NCBI GenBank assembly: GCA_024276675.1
Contig: JAJRWT010000053.1
Location: forward strand, 1-64,000
Length of the DNA: 64,000 nt
Source of the DNA: Myxococcota bacterium
Lineage (GTDB): Bacteria; Myxococcota_A; UBA796; JAFGLY01
Direction of reading: 5' to 3'
The position numbers and the translations under genes are program-made. Positions within the stretch are counted from its first letter, which is position 1; every line of letters begins with the position of its first letter. The notes under the pieces were generated by a model, which was given only the letters and a program-made list of their open reading frames with translations, searched no databases and had not been told where the DNA came from. Below are positions 24,319-34,425 of this stretch, in pieces.

Positions 24319-25628
24319 TGCTCGGATCACTGTGTCTCATCACGGCAGTCTGGAGCATGTCTCTCCAGGACGCCATCCAGGCCACCCTGGATCACTCTCC
24401 CACCGTTGAGCTGTCCTACGCCCAGGTCATGGAAGCCGAATCGCGCATACACAGCACCAGGGCGGGCCTGCTGCCGGAGCTTGCTGCCTCCGGTGGAGCC
24501 CTGTGGCAGAACGAAATCGACTTCTTTCTGCCCGACGAACTCGACCAGGACGCCCTCAATGAAGCCTTCGACGCCGCCGATATTCCATTCGTGCTGGATC
24601 TGGACGCCATGGCCGAGGTGCTGGAGCCCATGGTGGTGATTCCCGGCTTCCAGTGGATCGTGAAGGCCGAAGCCACCCAGGCCATACTGGCACCGGGACT
24701 GTGGCTCGCCCTAAGAGCAGCGGGAGCCGGGGCCTCGCTGGCTCGCGCCGAATACCAGGTGCGACGCTACGAGATCACCCAGACCGTGCTCCGGGCCTGG
24801 CACGCCTCGGCTCGCGCCCACGCCCTGGTGAGCGAGGGCCAGCGAGCCGTGGAGACCGCCAGCGAGATCCTCTCCCTTGCCCGGGCCGTGGTGGAAAACG
24901 GCGTCATGGCCGAAGACCAGATTATACCCGCCCGGGAAGCCCTCTCCACCGCCCGGGCCGGGCTGGCACGCGCCCAGGCGGCAGCCAATGCGGCGGACTC
25001 GGTGCTCAGGATGCTCAGCGGAATCGACGATACCGCCGATGCCCCGCGGGTTCCCAGCTCCATCCCCCCCCTGGACTCCATGTTGGGCAGCATCTCCAGG
25101 CCAGACGTGGCGGCAGCCGGCACAAGGATCGAAGCAGCCCAGGCTGCCTACAGGGCGACCCGCGCTCCCGCCCTGCCCGTGCTGGGCCTGAGCGCCAACG
25201 TCACCTTCATGGACCCGGCGCCGGAGTTCGCCGACACATGGAACTGGCAGGTGATGCTGGGCATCACGGCTCCTCTTTTCCAGGGAGGCAAGGTCTCCGG
25301 CCAACTGGACGAAGCCGCGGCGCGAGTCTCCCAGGCGCGTGCGGCGGCCGACGCAATCCAGCTCCAGGCCAGCATCGAAGTGGCGCGCACACACGGTGAA
25401 CTCTCCGCCGCCATGGCATCCCTGGAAGAAAGAGAACGTGCGGTGGATCTGGCCAGCCAGGCGGTGGATGCGGCGCGCACCCGTTTCCAGCACGGCAGCG
25501 GCAGCATGCTGGACCTGGAACAGGCCCAGGGAAAGCTCCTGCAAGCCCGGACGGGCCTGACCATGGCGCGAGCAGACGCAGCGATGTACAGCGACTTGCT
25601 GAAGCTGTCCACGGGCGCCCTGCCTTGA
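24318..25628 (+). CDS. TolC-family outer membrane channel
   Basis: The 436-residue protein begins with a short hydrophobic segment and SLQDAIQATLDHSPTVELSY, the usual first repeat of outer membrane efflux proteins. Long Ala-rich coiled coils around residues 145-245 and 335-430 are separated by beta-strand segments (LPVLGLSANVTF and WQVMLGITAPLFQGGK). The order matches the two OEP repeats. It completes a self-contained tripartite exporter. The signal peptide is short and its cleavage site is unclear. No terminator is obvious after it. Confidence 0.94.
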   Translation: MLGSLCLITAVWSMSLQDAIQATLDHSPTVELSYAQVMEAESRIHSTRAGLLPELAASGGALWQNEIDFFLPDELDQDALNEAFDAADIPFVLDLDAMAEVLEPMVVIPGFQWIVKAEATQAILAPGLWLALRAAGAGASLARAEYQVRRYEITQTVLRAWHASARAHALVSEGQRAVETASEILSLARAVVENGVMAEDQIIPAREALSTARAGLARAQAAANAADSVLRMLSGIDDTADAPRVPSSIPPLDSMLGSISRPDVAAAGTRIEAAQAAYRATRAPALPVLGLSANVTFMDPAPEFADTWNWQVMLGITAPLFQGGKVSGQLDEAAARVSQARAAADAIQLQASIEVARTHGELSAAMASLEERERAVDLASQAVDAARTRFQHGSGSMLDLEQAQGKLLQARTGLTMARADAAMYSDLLKLSTGALP

Positions 25629-25655
25629 GGCGGACCAAGCGGCAGGGCCCGTGTT

Positions 25656-27464
25656 CTATCGCGGCGCGGATGGGGGCTGGATCTCCAGCCACTTGAACCA
25701 GATGGGGTGGTTTTCCTTGTACCAGCGCAGGACGTCGAGGAGTATGGCCTGGTTGGGGAAGGAGATCACCTCGGGGGGAATCTTGTCGAACACCACTCGT
25801 ATCCTTCCGCCGGCGATGTGCTCCAGAGCTTCTGTGCAAAGGGTCTGAAGCTCGTTCCGTATTCGGCCCGAATCAGAGATGCGTACCGCGCGATCCCGGT
25901 AGTTTTCACCATACATGAAGCGGTTGAGCAAGGGGTTGAACACCAGGCGGCTTTCTTTCATGTCGTCGTTGAGGCGAAGCTTGAAGGTGACGAGCATGTC
26001 GCCACGACGCCCCGTCGCGCGCACGGTGACCTCGTAGACGCCCGGGTCCACTTCTTTGACACCCGGGACGTTGGTGTAGGGATCTGGCTTCATGTAGCCT
26101 GATATCGCCAGGACATCCCAGTTCTTTTCCGGGAAGAGATCGTCCACGCGAATTACGGCGCGATCCAGGGGAAGATCGGCATCCTGGCCCTCGTGGATCA
26201 TCTGGGTATAGAGGCGTATGTCGGACTCCCGAGCCTCACGGCCCAGGATTCGCCCCAGCTTCCTGGCAAAGTCCGGAGCTTCGGGGTCCAGTCGCATCAC
26301 GCCCATCTCCCGTGCCAGGGGCAGAGAAAACCTGGAGGTGAAGACCACTATCGACGCGTCCAGGTCCAGGAGGGGTCCCAGGCTGGCGGCCTGAACGGCT
26401 TCGGCAGATGCAGCGTAGCCGTCGCAGATGAACAGATGTGTCTCGCCCCGGGGCCCGGTCCAGGTCCCCACCAGGTACGTGGGAGCATAGGTACCACTCT
26501 CGGTGAAAGCCTTCATGCCGTTGGGAAGAAGCCAACCATCTTCCACCAGGTGTACTCCCTGGGCACGCCAGGAGTCCCAGAGAGCACTGATACGCTTGAC
26601 ACGGCTCTTGCCGCCCAGGGTCCACACGTGGATGTGCTCGCGCTGGATTGCAGGGTAGGTCATTTCGATGGCCTTCACCACCAGCTCCCTGGGAGTTCTG
26701 AAATCCAGCAGGATGGAGTGGTCGGCGGCGGTCTCCGCCACCTCTCGCGGAAGGAAGAGATTGCCCATGTAGCCTTCATAGGGGCGGACTATGCGCAACG
26801 GCTGGTCGAAGATGTGGATGACGGTCAGTGGGCCGGTGTCCGCACCCCGGGCGAAACGAGATGTGTTTTCCAGCGTGTCGATGGCGGCTCCCCATATTGT
26901 GAGTCCCTTTTCGCGAAGTTCCGTGTAGAAGGCATCCCAGCCGTAGGCGGAGTCGTTGATGAGCCGCGTGACGCGAGCTTCAAGCCACTGGGCCACGCGC
27001 GGGCGGGCGTAGATGCGCCCGAAGCCCAGTTGTGGATTGGAACCCATCTCGGGGGTCTCGCCGGCCTTTGGCATCAGCCCCTCGCCCAGGCAGACCATGA
27101 TGGCGTGGTTCTCCGGAAGCTGCCGCGAGAGGTACCAGAGGCACTCGCTCAGGGCATAGGCGGAGATGGCGTCGGCGTCTTTCTTGACCTGGTTCAGGCC
27201 GGCCTTGTCCAGTCCGGCTCCTTCGGCGTATCGGCCAAAGAGCTGTGTGCCCAGGGCGGTGATGGCCCCGGAGAGCACCAGTGCCCGCTCGATGCTTCCC
27301 TCCAGGAACGACAGACGCCGGAAGAGATCGGCGTCGGGCTGCTCCCCCCGAAGCCACTGGATGTCCACGTCTTCCAGGTACAGGTGGAACCTCAGCAGCA
27401 GGCTTTTTACGTCAAAGGCCCATTGGGCTATCAAGTTGCGTTTTGCCCGTGCGGCATCGTCCAT
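25656..27464 (-). CDS. Conserved-looking protein of unknown function, end of the signalling operon
   Basis: The 602-residue protein has no signal peptide or membrane segment. The N-terminal third is helical, the middle has Rossmann-like strand patterns (TVIHIFDQPLRIVRPYEGY; HSILLDFRTPRELV) and the C-terminal 150 residues look beta-rich. I do not recognise a family. An AAGGAGG lies five bases before the ATG, so expression is probably strong. It follows a receiver protein, a kinase and an NtrC-like regulator on the same strand with short gaps. It is therefore a candidate effector or sensor of that pathway, which is an inference from position. Confidence 0.75.
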   Translation of the reverse strand: MDDAARAKRNLIAQWAFDVKSLLLRFHLYLEDVDIQWLRGEQPDADLFRRLSFLEGSIERALVLSGAITALGTQLFGRYAEGAGLDKAGLNQVKKDADAISAYALSECLWYLSRQLPENHAIMVCLGEGLMPKAGETPEMGSNPQLGFGRIYARPRVAQWLEARVTRLINDSAYGWDAFYTELREKGLTIWGAAIDTLENTSRFARGADTGPLTVIHIFDQPLRIVRPYEGYMGNLFLPREVAETAADHSILLDFRTPRELVVKAIEMTYPAIQREHIHVWTLGGKSRVKRISALWDSWRAQGVHLVEDGWLLPNGMKAFTESGTYAPTYLVGTWTGPRGETHLFICDGYAASAEAVQAASLGPLLDLDASIVVFTSRFSLPLAREMGVMRLDPEAPDFARKLGRILGREARESDIRLYTQMIHEGQDADLPLDRAVIRVDDLFPEKNWDVLAISGYMKPDPYTNVPGVKEVDPGVYEVTVRATGRRGDMLVTFKLRLNDDMKESRLVFNPLLNRFMYGENYRDRAVRISDSGRIRNELQTLCTEALEHIAGGRIRVVFDKIPPEVISFPNQAILLDVLRWYKENHPIWFKWLEIQPPSAPR

Positions 27465-27510
27465 GCCGGCCTCCTTGGAGATGCAGTTGCTGATACTGGA
27501 CTGATTCTAT

Positions 27511-27999
27511 TCAAGCACGCCCCGCAAGTCTCGCCAAAAGGGCCTGGATTTCTTCCGGGCTCGCGTTGTCGGGCAAAAAATAGAGAGGCCTGCGGAGCCG
27601 TTCCAGGTTCCTCCAGCGCCTCGGCTCATCCTGGAAGTCGTGGCTCATGACCACTGGCAGGCGACAACCATGCCTTCGCAGTTCCGCCAGGATGAAGGCG
27701 CCCTGGTTTTCCTGGACAAATCGCCTGGCGCGGTCCCAATCTGCGTTCATGGAGCTTGCCAGTGCATTCACGTCGCCCAGCAGAGCCTCGTCCGGAACAC
27801 GATCGAAGCACATGTCCAGAAATACCAGCTTGAAATCCCCCGGCAAGGCCGAAAGCGCCTCGTGACCGTTTCCCACACGCATGAAACGAAACTCCCCTCC
27901 CAGGAAGCGCGTGAATGCCTCGTGGTATTCGTGGCCGTCCTCCACGATGAGGATCCATGGTCTGCCATCTCCTGGAACTCTGGAGTCATCCGAAACCAT
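27511..27999 (-). CDS. Stand-alone response-regulator receiver protein
   Basis: The 162-residue protein looks like a single receiver domain. It has an acidic pocket in WILIVEDGHEYHEAF, a phosphoacceptor Asp in KLVFLDMCFDRVP, and an insert of about 30 residues before the fourth strand (LPVVMSHDFQD). The insert resembles the one in the NtrC-like regulator of the same operon. The ATG at 27999 has GGAG seven bases upstream and overlaps the end of the kinase gene by 14 bases. It has no output domain and probably relays phosphate or binds a partner. Confidence 0.75.
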   Translation of the reverse strand: MVSDDSRVPGDGRPWILIVEDGHEYHEAFTRFLGGEFRFMRVGNGHEALSALPGDFKLVFLDMCFDRVPDEALLGDVNALASSMNADWDRARRFVQENQGAFILAELRRHGCRLPVVMSHDFQDEPRRWRNLERLRRPLYFLPDNASPEEIQALLARLAGRA

Positions 28000-30784
28000 T
28001 GCGCTCTCCACTGGATTGCCCGGCCCCCTTCCCCTGCCCCTCTCCCACCGTGGCTGTTACCACGGGCGTCTCGGCCCGTGGCAGACGCACCACCACTGCC
28101 TTGGACCATCCAGGCTGCTCCTCCACCTTCATGAATCCACCGTTCCTGGAGAGAAGAGCCGCAGCTATTCCCAGACCCCTTTCAATGCGGCTGCCCCGAA
28201 GGATGGCATCCGTCAAGGGACTGGGGGCGTTGTCCAGAAAGCGAAACGCCACCGTCTCCAGGCCGGTGATGGGGTCTGCTTCCTCCCGAATCTCGAGCCC
28301 CACTCGCCTTTCCCGCAGCGGAAGTTCCTCGGAAAGCAGGGTCAGGGCATTCCTGAAGAGATTGATGGTGATGTCTTCCATGTCCTTGTGGTAGACACGG
28401 ACCAGAACAGCTCCCCTTTCCGGGGGAACTTCAAGCGCCCGTGGGCACTTGCCTTCGAGAGCCGGTTCCTGGCTGACCCGCTCATACAGTGAGATGAAGA
28501 AGTCCGCGTCTGCCCGAAGTACACACAGAGTTGCCAGGAGGCTCCCGATGGCCTCGTAGCCCTCCACGTTGAGCGCGTAGGATATGCGCTCCAGGTTGGC
28601 CATCACCGAATCCGCTTGCCGGCCCCCCTTGAGCAGCCGCCGCTTTGAGCGCTCCAGTTGCTTCACGGCCCGCAGCATGGGCGACAGCACGGGATCCTTG
28701 ACGCGGAGGTTCAGGCGAAGGCCATGAGTTCTTCCAAGGTTTCGAAGCTCGTTCACGTAGTCCTGGAAGCGTTCCAACACCCCCGATTGGCCGCCCTTGC
28801 CAAAAAGCCTGTCGCAGGCGTAGGAAGCAGCCTGGAGATCGCCTGATTCCAGGCACCTGGTGAGGCTGTCCAGCAAGGTGGTGTTGTGCTTCAGGACTTC
28901 GTGCCGAATGGAGGACAATACGCGGGAAACATCGTGAAAGGCAGATGGTTCCCTGCGCAACAGCTCCTCCAGGCTCGCTCCCGTGAGGCGCCTGAACAAC
29001 AGGATGGACACAGCCGTCGCCACGAGCAGGGCCAGTGAAAAGGCCACAGCCTGGTAGACACGGATGATTCCCGACACACGATCCCGTAGAGCCACGGCGG
29101 ATTCATGCACCAGACCGCCGGTCGCTGATTCGAAATACCTGTCCAGGTATTCGTCCGCGGTCCAGGGCCTTCCATCGTCCATGGCCAGGGAAGCCAGAAA
29201 GTACCAGGCTTCGGGTGCTCCAGCACTGGCAGCTCCCTGGAAGTGATCCCTGGCGCCGGTGATGTCGCCCAGAGATCGCTCCAGTTCGGCCAGCGCCAGC
29301 AACACCTGGGGCTGCCCCGGGGCCAGCGACAGGCTATCCCTGTAACGTTGCATTGCAGATTCCACGCGATCTTCCTGGAGATCCAGAGCCGCCAGCAGCA
29401 GGTGGGCGTCCAGCATGTCCGGAGCAATGCCCAGGGCTTTTTCCAACTCCTGTCTGGCAGTCTCCAACTCGCCCCGTTCCCGGTACACACGGGCCACCTG
29501 GTAGGCCTGCCATGCCTCCGGTGGTACCTGGACCGATGGGGCAGGCAGCGGCAATGACTCCAGTTCGGGCCGCTTTCTCGACAGGTCCTCCAGCCTCTGG
29601 CCGGCCTCTCGGAGCTTCGCCGGGTCATCACCCCGTTCCAGGTAGTCCCGGTACCAGGAGATGGCCCCCGGGAAGTCGCCGGATTCCTGGAGCACCGTTC
29701 CCATCAGGAAGTAGAGGCCCGCCAGGGTGGGATGAAGCTCGATTGCGTGCCCCAATTCGATGCGGGCTTCCCTGTGCCTGCGACCGCCGTAACGCCGCGC
29801 CAACAGGGTGCCCAGGCTTGCGTGGTAGCCGGACACCTCCGGGCTCAGGGTGGTCGCCGTGATGTACGCACGTTCCGCCTCCGCCACCAGTTCCAGGGAA
29901 CTGTTGACATCCCCCAACGCTGCCCATGCCTCGGCGGAGCGGGGAGCCTTTCCCACCAGATCCAGGAGCTGCTCCCTGGCCCGTTGGAGGCGCCCGGACG
30001 CCGCCAGCCTGCGGGCATCATCCAGTTGCACACGTTCCGCCTCCTGCAGGGGGCGGCCACCACCGGCGGTCATGCGCCTGGCCTTCTCCTCGACGGCGAT
30101 TCTGTCCAGGATGGCATCCAACTCCAGCATCTGCCCGGAGTCGGGCCAGCGCTCCCTGACGGCCTGCAGGAGCCGGATGGCCGGGTCAACCATGGAGCCT
30201 TCCTTCAGGCCCAGGGCAACCGTCATCACCACGTCCATGTCGGGCTGGCCGTCCACCAGGCCCAGGTAGGTCTCCAGCCTGTCCAGGGCCCGCACGGGGT
30301 CTGTTTCCGCCAGGAGGGCGGCTTGTCGCAGGTAGGGACGAGGGCTTCCCAACTCCAGGGTCTCCAGGCGCCTGTACAACTCCAGGGCCAGCTCGGATCG
30401 GGTGTTCTCCAGCAGAGCAGCCCGGGCCTCCACCACGTCGGCATCATTGGGCAGGCTGTCCCAGACGCTGTCGGCCTCATCCGGCCTTCCTTGGGCCACC
30501 AGCACCAGGCCCAGGCCCAACACGGCGGGGGCCAGGGTGGAGTCGCGCATCAACACCAGGCGGTAGAGGGCTTCCGCTTTACGAAGATCACCGCTTTCTT
30601 CAGCCTGCACGGCATCCAGGATCAGTTTTCTCAAAGCCGGGTCCACCACGTCCAGGGCCTGGGGAAGCAGGTCTCTGAAATCCGACGAATCCAGGGGATC
30701 CATCAGAGCATCACGGGCCAGAACCGGCGACGCAGGGAAAATGGACGAGAGCAGGACCAGGGCCGGGAAAAGCAGCAGGTTCAA
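27986..30784 (-). CDS. TPR-sensor histidine kinase
   Basis: The 932-residue protein has a signal peptide or first membrane segment (residues 1-23) and then about 540 residues of tetratricopeptide-like helical repeats. A membrane segment follows at about 573-597 (YQAVAFSLALLVATAVSILL) and a cytoplasmic kinase region. The sensor domain should therefore lie in the periplasm. A DHp-like helix holds His628 and His633 in IRHEVLKHNTTLL. The ATPase part has NLFRNAL as N box and GLGIAAAL as a G2-like box. The G1 box is DNAPSP, without the usual Gly. Its start overlaps the NtrC-like regulator's stop in an ATGA. The kinase could be active or degenerate. Confidence 0.8.
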   Translation of the reverse strand: MNLLLFPALVLLSSIFPASPVLARDALMDPLDSSDFRDLLPQALDVVDPALRKLILDAVQAEESGDLRKAEALYRLVLMRDSTLAPAVLGLGLVLVAQGRPDEADSVWDSLPNDADVVEARAALLENTRSELALELYRRLETLELGSPRPYLRQAALLAETDPVRALDRLETYLGLVDGQPDMDVVMTVALGLKEGSMVDPAIRLLQAVRERWPDSGQMLELDAILDRIAVEEKARRMTAGGGRPLQEAERVQLDDARRLAASGRLQRAREQLLDLVGKAPRSAEAWAALGDVNSSLELVAEAERAYITATTLSPEVSGYHASLGTLLARRYGGRRHREARIELGHAIELHPTLAGLYFLMGTVLQESGDFPGAISWYRDYLERGDDPAKLREAGQRLEDLSRKRPELESLPLPAPSVQVPPEAWQAYQVARVYRERGELETARQELEKALGIAPDMLDAHLLLAALDLQEDRVESAMQRYRDSLSLAPGQPQVLLALAELERSLGDITGARDHFQGAASAGAPEAWYFLASLAMDDGRPWTADEYLDRYFESATGGLVHESAVALRDRVSGIIRVYQAVAFSLALLVATAVSILLFRRLTGASLEELLRREPSAFHDVSRVLSSIRHEVLKHNTTLLDSLTRCLESGDLQAASYACDRLFGKGGQSGVLERFQDYVNELRNLGRTHGLRLNLRVKDPVLSPMLRAVKQLERSKRRLLKGGRQADSVMANLERISYALNVEGYEAIGSLLATLCVLRADADFFISLYERVSQEPALEGKCPRALEVPPERGAVLVRVYHKDMEDITINLFRNALTLLSEELPLRERRVGLEIREEADPITGLETVAFRFLDNAPSPLTDAILRGSRIERGLGIAAALLSRNGGFMKVEEQPGWSKAVVVRLPRAETPVVTATVGEGQGKGAGQSSGERNGFG

Positions 30785-32385
30785 GGGACCAGGCTCCTTC
30801 TCAACTCCCTGACCTTCAGGCCAAGCTGGTTGAAACGAAGCTGGACCTTGCGGGCCAGGGCGGCGTCGCCCAGCAGAACCCTGGCCATGGCCGAGAAGTC
30901 GCCCCTTTCCCTCTTGAACAGCTCCAGAAAATACTGGCGTTCCACCGACTGCGAGAGCTGGTTCAGCGAGTCAAAGGGCCGGATTCGCACCGACACGGTC
31001 CACCCGCCCGGCCCGGGGCTTCCCCCCCCCACCGCGGTCAACAGCTCATGGACCAGCTTTGGGCGAACCTGGATCACGTCAGGCCGCCTGCCCGGCGCCA
31101 CGGCCGCCAACTCCGCCAGCGTGAACGTGAGGGCGTTTTCAACGGTCATGGAGAATTCTCGGAGGTTTCCCGGCCAGGAGTGGGCGCGGAGTTGCCTGAC
31201 CACCTGCCTGGAAAAGAACACCCAGGTGCTGCCTGGTTCCCTGGGCGGCACCTTTTCGCCCGCGAGAGTCCTGGGGACGGAGCCCTGTAGACCCGCCTGC
31301 TGCAGATAGTCGGCCAGCAGCTCGGCTGGATAGGAGCTTTCCAGGGCACGTTCCACGCAGAAATGCAGGAGCGCTTCGAAGTCGTCCATGCGCTCGCGAA
31401 GGGGGGGGAGTTCCACGGTACAGGCGGGGTTCAGACGCATGAACAGGTCTGCACGGAATCTCCCCTCGCTCACCAGACGGGCCAGGTTTTCGTTGCTGGC
31501 CACCACCAGCTTGACGTCGACGAGCCGCTCCCTGGTGTCTCCCAGTCTGGTCACTCTGCCGTCCTGCAGGACGGTGAGGAGCATCCTCTGGGCCTCTTCG
31601 GGCAGGTTGCCCACCTCGTCCAGAAACAGAGTACCGTGATCCGCCGCCTCAAAGGCGCCTTTGCGGTCGGCTACCGACCCGGTGTATGCGCCTCGCATGG
31701 AGCCGAACAGGTGCGCGGCCATGAGATCCCGTGGAAGGGTCGCCAGGTCCATGGTCACCAGGGCCCCCTTGCGACGAGACCTTTCGTGGATGAAGTGCTT
31801 GACCAGGAGGGATTTTCCGCTCCCCGTGGGGCCCGCCAGGATGATGGGCAACCTGCCTCTCGACAGGACCAGGAGCCGCTGCCGTATTCGCCTCATCCCC
31901 AGCGAGCGCCCCCAGAACACCGGGCCGTCCGTCTCGGCCCCTCGCCCGGCCTGGAGGACACCGTGTACCTGGGCTGCGAGAGCGTGGGCGTCCACGTAGT
32001 CGTCGTCCAGGAAGTAGGTGTACTCCTGGGCGTCCAGGGCCCGGGCCTCTTCCTCCAGTGGAAGGTCGTCCCTGCTGGTCATGAGGATGACGGGAAGATT
32101 TGGGTAGCTTCGCCTCATCCTCGCCAGGATCTCCAGGCCCTGCCTTCTTCTTGCTCGTTCAAGGTCTTCCGGTCCCGGCTCCCCGGTCAGGCCCAACAAG
32201 TGCTCCGAAGGGATGTCGAAGTGAACATCCAGGAGCACAAGGTCGGGGCTGGTTTTCGGGGCGGAGAGCCAAGCTCTGAGCCCCGCCCAGGAACGCAGGG
32301 GACCGTGGAAGCGATGCTGCGGCATGGCCTTCCTGCACAGCTCCAGGGTTCTATCCAGGTCGTCCACCACCAGGATTTCCGCCAT
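30781..32385 (-). CDS. NtrC-family response regulator with variant sigma-54 loop
   Basis: The 534-residue protein has a receiver domain (Asp53 in LVLLDVHFD, with a long insert after it) and an AAA+ domain with Walker A GPTGSGKS (185-192) and Walker B GTLFLDEVG. A Fis-like helix-turn-helix lies at the C-terminus. The sigma-54 contact loop GAFTGA is GAYTGS here. The ATG at 32385 has GGAG seven bases upstream, whereas an in-frame TTG two codons earlier is too close. It would activate sigma-54 promoters after phosphorylation by the overlapping kinase gene product. The changed last residue of the loop makes the strength of activation uncertain. Confidence 0.92.
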   Translation of the reverse strand: MAEILVVDDLDRTLELCRKAMPQHRFHGPLRSWAGLRAWLSAPKTSPDLVLLDVHFDIPSEHLLGLTGEPGPEDLERARRRQGLEILARMRRSYPNLPVILMTSRDDLPLEEEARALDAQEYTYFLDDDYVDAHALAAQVHGVLQAGRGAETDGPVFWGRSLGMRRIRQRLLVLSRGRLPIILAGPTGSGKSLLVKHFIHERSRRKGALVTMDLATLPRDLMAAHLFGSMRGAYTGSVADRKGAFEAADHGTLFLDEVGNLPEEAQRMLLTVLQDGRVTRLGDTRERLVDVKLVVASNENLARLVSEGRFRADLFMRLNPACTVELPPLRERMDDFEALLHFCVERALESSYPAELLADYLQQAGLQGSVPRTLAGEKVPPREPGSTWVFFSRQVVRQLRAHSWPGNLREFSMTVENALTFTLAELAAVAPGRRPDVIQVRPKLVHELLTAVGGGSPGPGGWTVSVRIRPFDSLNQLSQSVERQYFLELFKRERGDFSAMARVLLGDAALARKVQLRFNQLGLKVRELRRSLVP

Positions 32386-32406
32386 CAGCAATCTCCTGTG
32401 TGGCTC

Positions 32407-32868
32407 CTATGGGGAGTCCTCTTGCTGGATTACCTGCAAATGGATGCGTTTCTGCAGCCGCGCCAGAAGTCGCGACACGGCAATCGCCGCCTGGGCTCCA
32501 CGCCGAAGCTGCCCGGGGGAAGCCATGTCCAGCAAGGGAATGAGTTGTCGTATCGATTCCATGTGTGTGGCCACGCGGGCCAGCTCCGGCTCCAGGAGCG
32601 ACTGCCAACGAGCCACGGATTCATCGCCAGCGATGGTACCGGCCTCCAGCAGGGGCAGCCCCAGTCTCTCCCAGATCTGCCAGGCGTTCTCGAGCCGATG
32701 ATCCGCCTTCCGGGTTTCCAGCAGATCGCAACGCAAAGCTTCACGCAGGGCCTGGGGCCGGGCGTCGGCGGGGAGCCACCTGGTGTTGAGAGAGATGTAC
32801 TTTCCCAGGTCGTGCTTCAACCTGCGAACCTGGTCCAACAGACCCTTGGGCGGCATGGGGATGCTCAT
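32407..32868 (-). CDS. Small helical protein with a KHDLGKY motif
   Basis: The 153-residue protein is predicted all-helical from its composition. Near the N-terminus, RRLKHDLGKYISLN recalls the phospho-acceptor helix of DHp or Spo0B-like proteins. I recognise no family. It starts eight bases after the reading frame of the symporter ends and stops 21 bases before the NtrC-like regulator. Co-expression with the signalling genes is therefore likely. A phosphotransfer or kinase-binding role is a guess from the motif and position. Confidence 0.65.
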   Translation of the reverse strand: MSIPMPPKGLLDQVRRLKHDLGKYISLNTRWLPADARPQALREALRCDLLETRKADHRLENAWQIWERLGLPLLEAGTIAGDESVARWQSLLEPELARVATHMESIRQLIPLLDMASPGQLRRGAQAAIAVSRLLARLQKRIHLQVIQQEDSP

Positions 32869-32875
32869 GTGCCTC

Positions 32876-34363
32876 TCATCGCTCCCCCATGGACGGCAGG
32901 TTCGGGGCTTCCCGCTCGTAGGTGAACAGGCTCACCAGCACGGCCGCCAACAGGCTCGCCGCGAAAGCAGGAAGCAGCTCGTACACTGCTTCGTGAAGGA
33001 TCCCTATATTGTACCACAGCACAATGACGCCGGGCCCCACGATCAAGGAAGCCAGGGCGCCCCACCTGGTGAAACGCTTCCAGTACAGCTAGAGCAGGAT
33101 TATGGGCGTGAAGGCGGCACCCAGGGCACCCCATGCGAATAGAACGAAAGTGTAGATGAGCCGTATCTTTGCCAGGGCCACCAACATCGCCAGAGCGGTC
33201 ATGCCCAGCAGGAGGATCCTGGTCCACAGGACCAGTCGTTTCGGATCCACGGTCTTCTTCCTGCCCAGCTTGAGCCAGAAATCGTTGATGAAACTGGTGG
33301 CGGCGTACATCAACTGGCTGTCGGCGGTGGACATGATGGCGGCAGTGACGGCCGAGAGGACGATCCCGGTGAGCACTGATGGCAGCGATAGACGGCAGAA
33401 AAAGGGTATCACCTGCTGTTCAGCGGCCTTCTGGGTGTCGGCCAGCTCCGGGGCGATGGCCCGCACCGCAACGCCGAGGAAGGCTGAACCGAACAACACG
33501 ACGAAGCCCCACAGCAGCGACAGCCATGCCGCCCTCCTGGCAGCGGTTTCGTCCTTGACCGTTACGTATCGGACAATCATGTGAGGCATGCCCGGATACC
33601 CGATGGCTATTCCAAGCTGCCCCGCCACGAATCCCAGGGCAGCCCAGCCCGCGACATCGGCTCCGGAGAGCGAAAGCAGCCCCATGGGCCCCAACACCCG
33701 GGAAATCCCCGCAACACCTCCCGCGTGGAAGTAGGCCATCACGGGCAACACCAACATCACAAGGAACATGAGCAGGCCCTGGACCGTGTCCGTCCAACAA
33801 ACCGCCGCGTAGCCGCCCAGGACGATATAGACGGCGATGATGACCGCGCCGGTCACGACACCTGCCCAGTAGGGTGTGCCCTGCCCCAGCAGGTCCATTC
33901 CGTGAAAGAGATCGCCGGCTCCGGTGAACTGGGCCACCACGTAGGAAAGCATGAAAAAAGTGATTATCAGGGCCGATACCAGGCGCAGCATGCCGCTCTT
34001 GTCGCCCAGCCGGTCCTCAAGGTAGTCGGAAATGGTGATGGAGCCGAAGCGCCCACTGTCCCGCCGAAGCTGCACGGTCACGAACATGGCGTTGAACATG
34101 AAGCCCAGGACGCAGCCCAGGGCCGCCCACATGGCGGCGGCCCCCTTCCAGTAGCCAAGCCCCGAAAGGCCCAGCATCACCCAGACGCTCTCGGAGCTGG
34201 CGGCCGCGGATATTGCCGTCACCAGGCTGCCCAACGACTTGTCGGCGCTGATGAAGTCCTGGTAGGAACCGGAGTGCCTGCGTTCCCCGATACGCCCGAT
34301 GACCACCAGGAGCAGCAGGTAGATGCAGAAGGTGATGAGTACACCGATGTTTTCGCTTGTCAT
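32876..34363 (-). pseudogene. SSS-family (PutP-like) symporter interrupted by an in-frame TAG
   Basis: The protein is a 13-segment sodium/solute symporter related to PutP, with recognisable SESVWVMLGLSGLGYWKG, YPGMPHMIVRY and MSTADSQLMYAATSFINDF segments. Translation from the ATG at 34363 meets TAG at 33089-33091 after PIILL. In the same frame the family's C-terminus continues, LYWKRFTRWGALASLIVG, for 70 more residues to a TGA at 32876. TAG stands where PutP has Ser, so one change from TCG would restore it. TAG serves as a normal stop elsewhere here (for example parC). The gene is either broken, read through, or affected by a sequence error. Confidence 0.85.
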
Positions 34364-34425
34364 GTCCACTCCGTCATGGAGAGATGAACTCCACAGAGGC
34401 CCCGTGGCCTCCACAGCCCCTGGCA

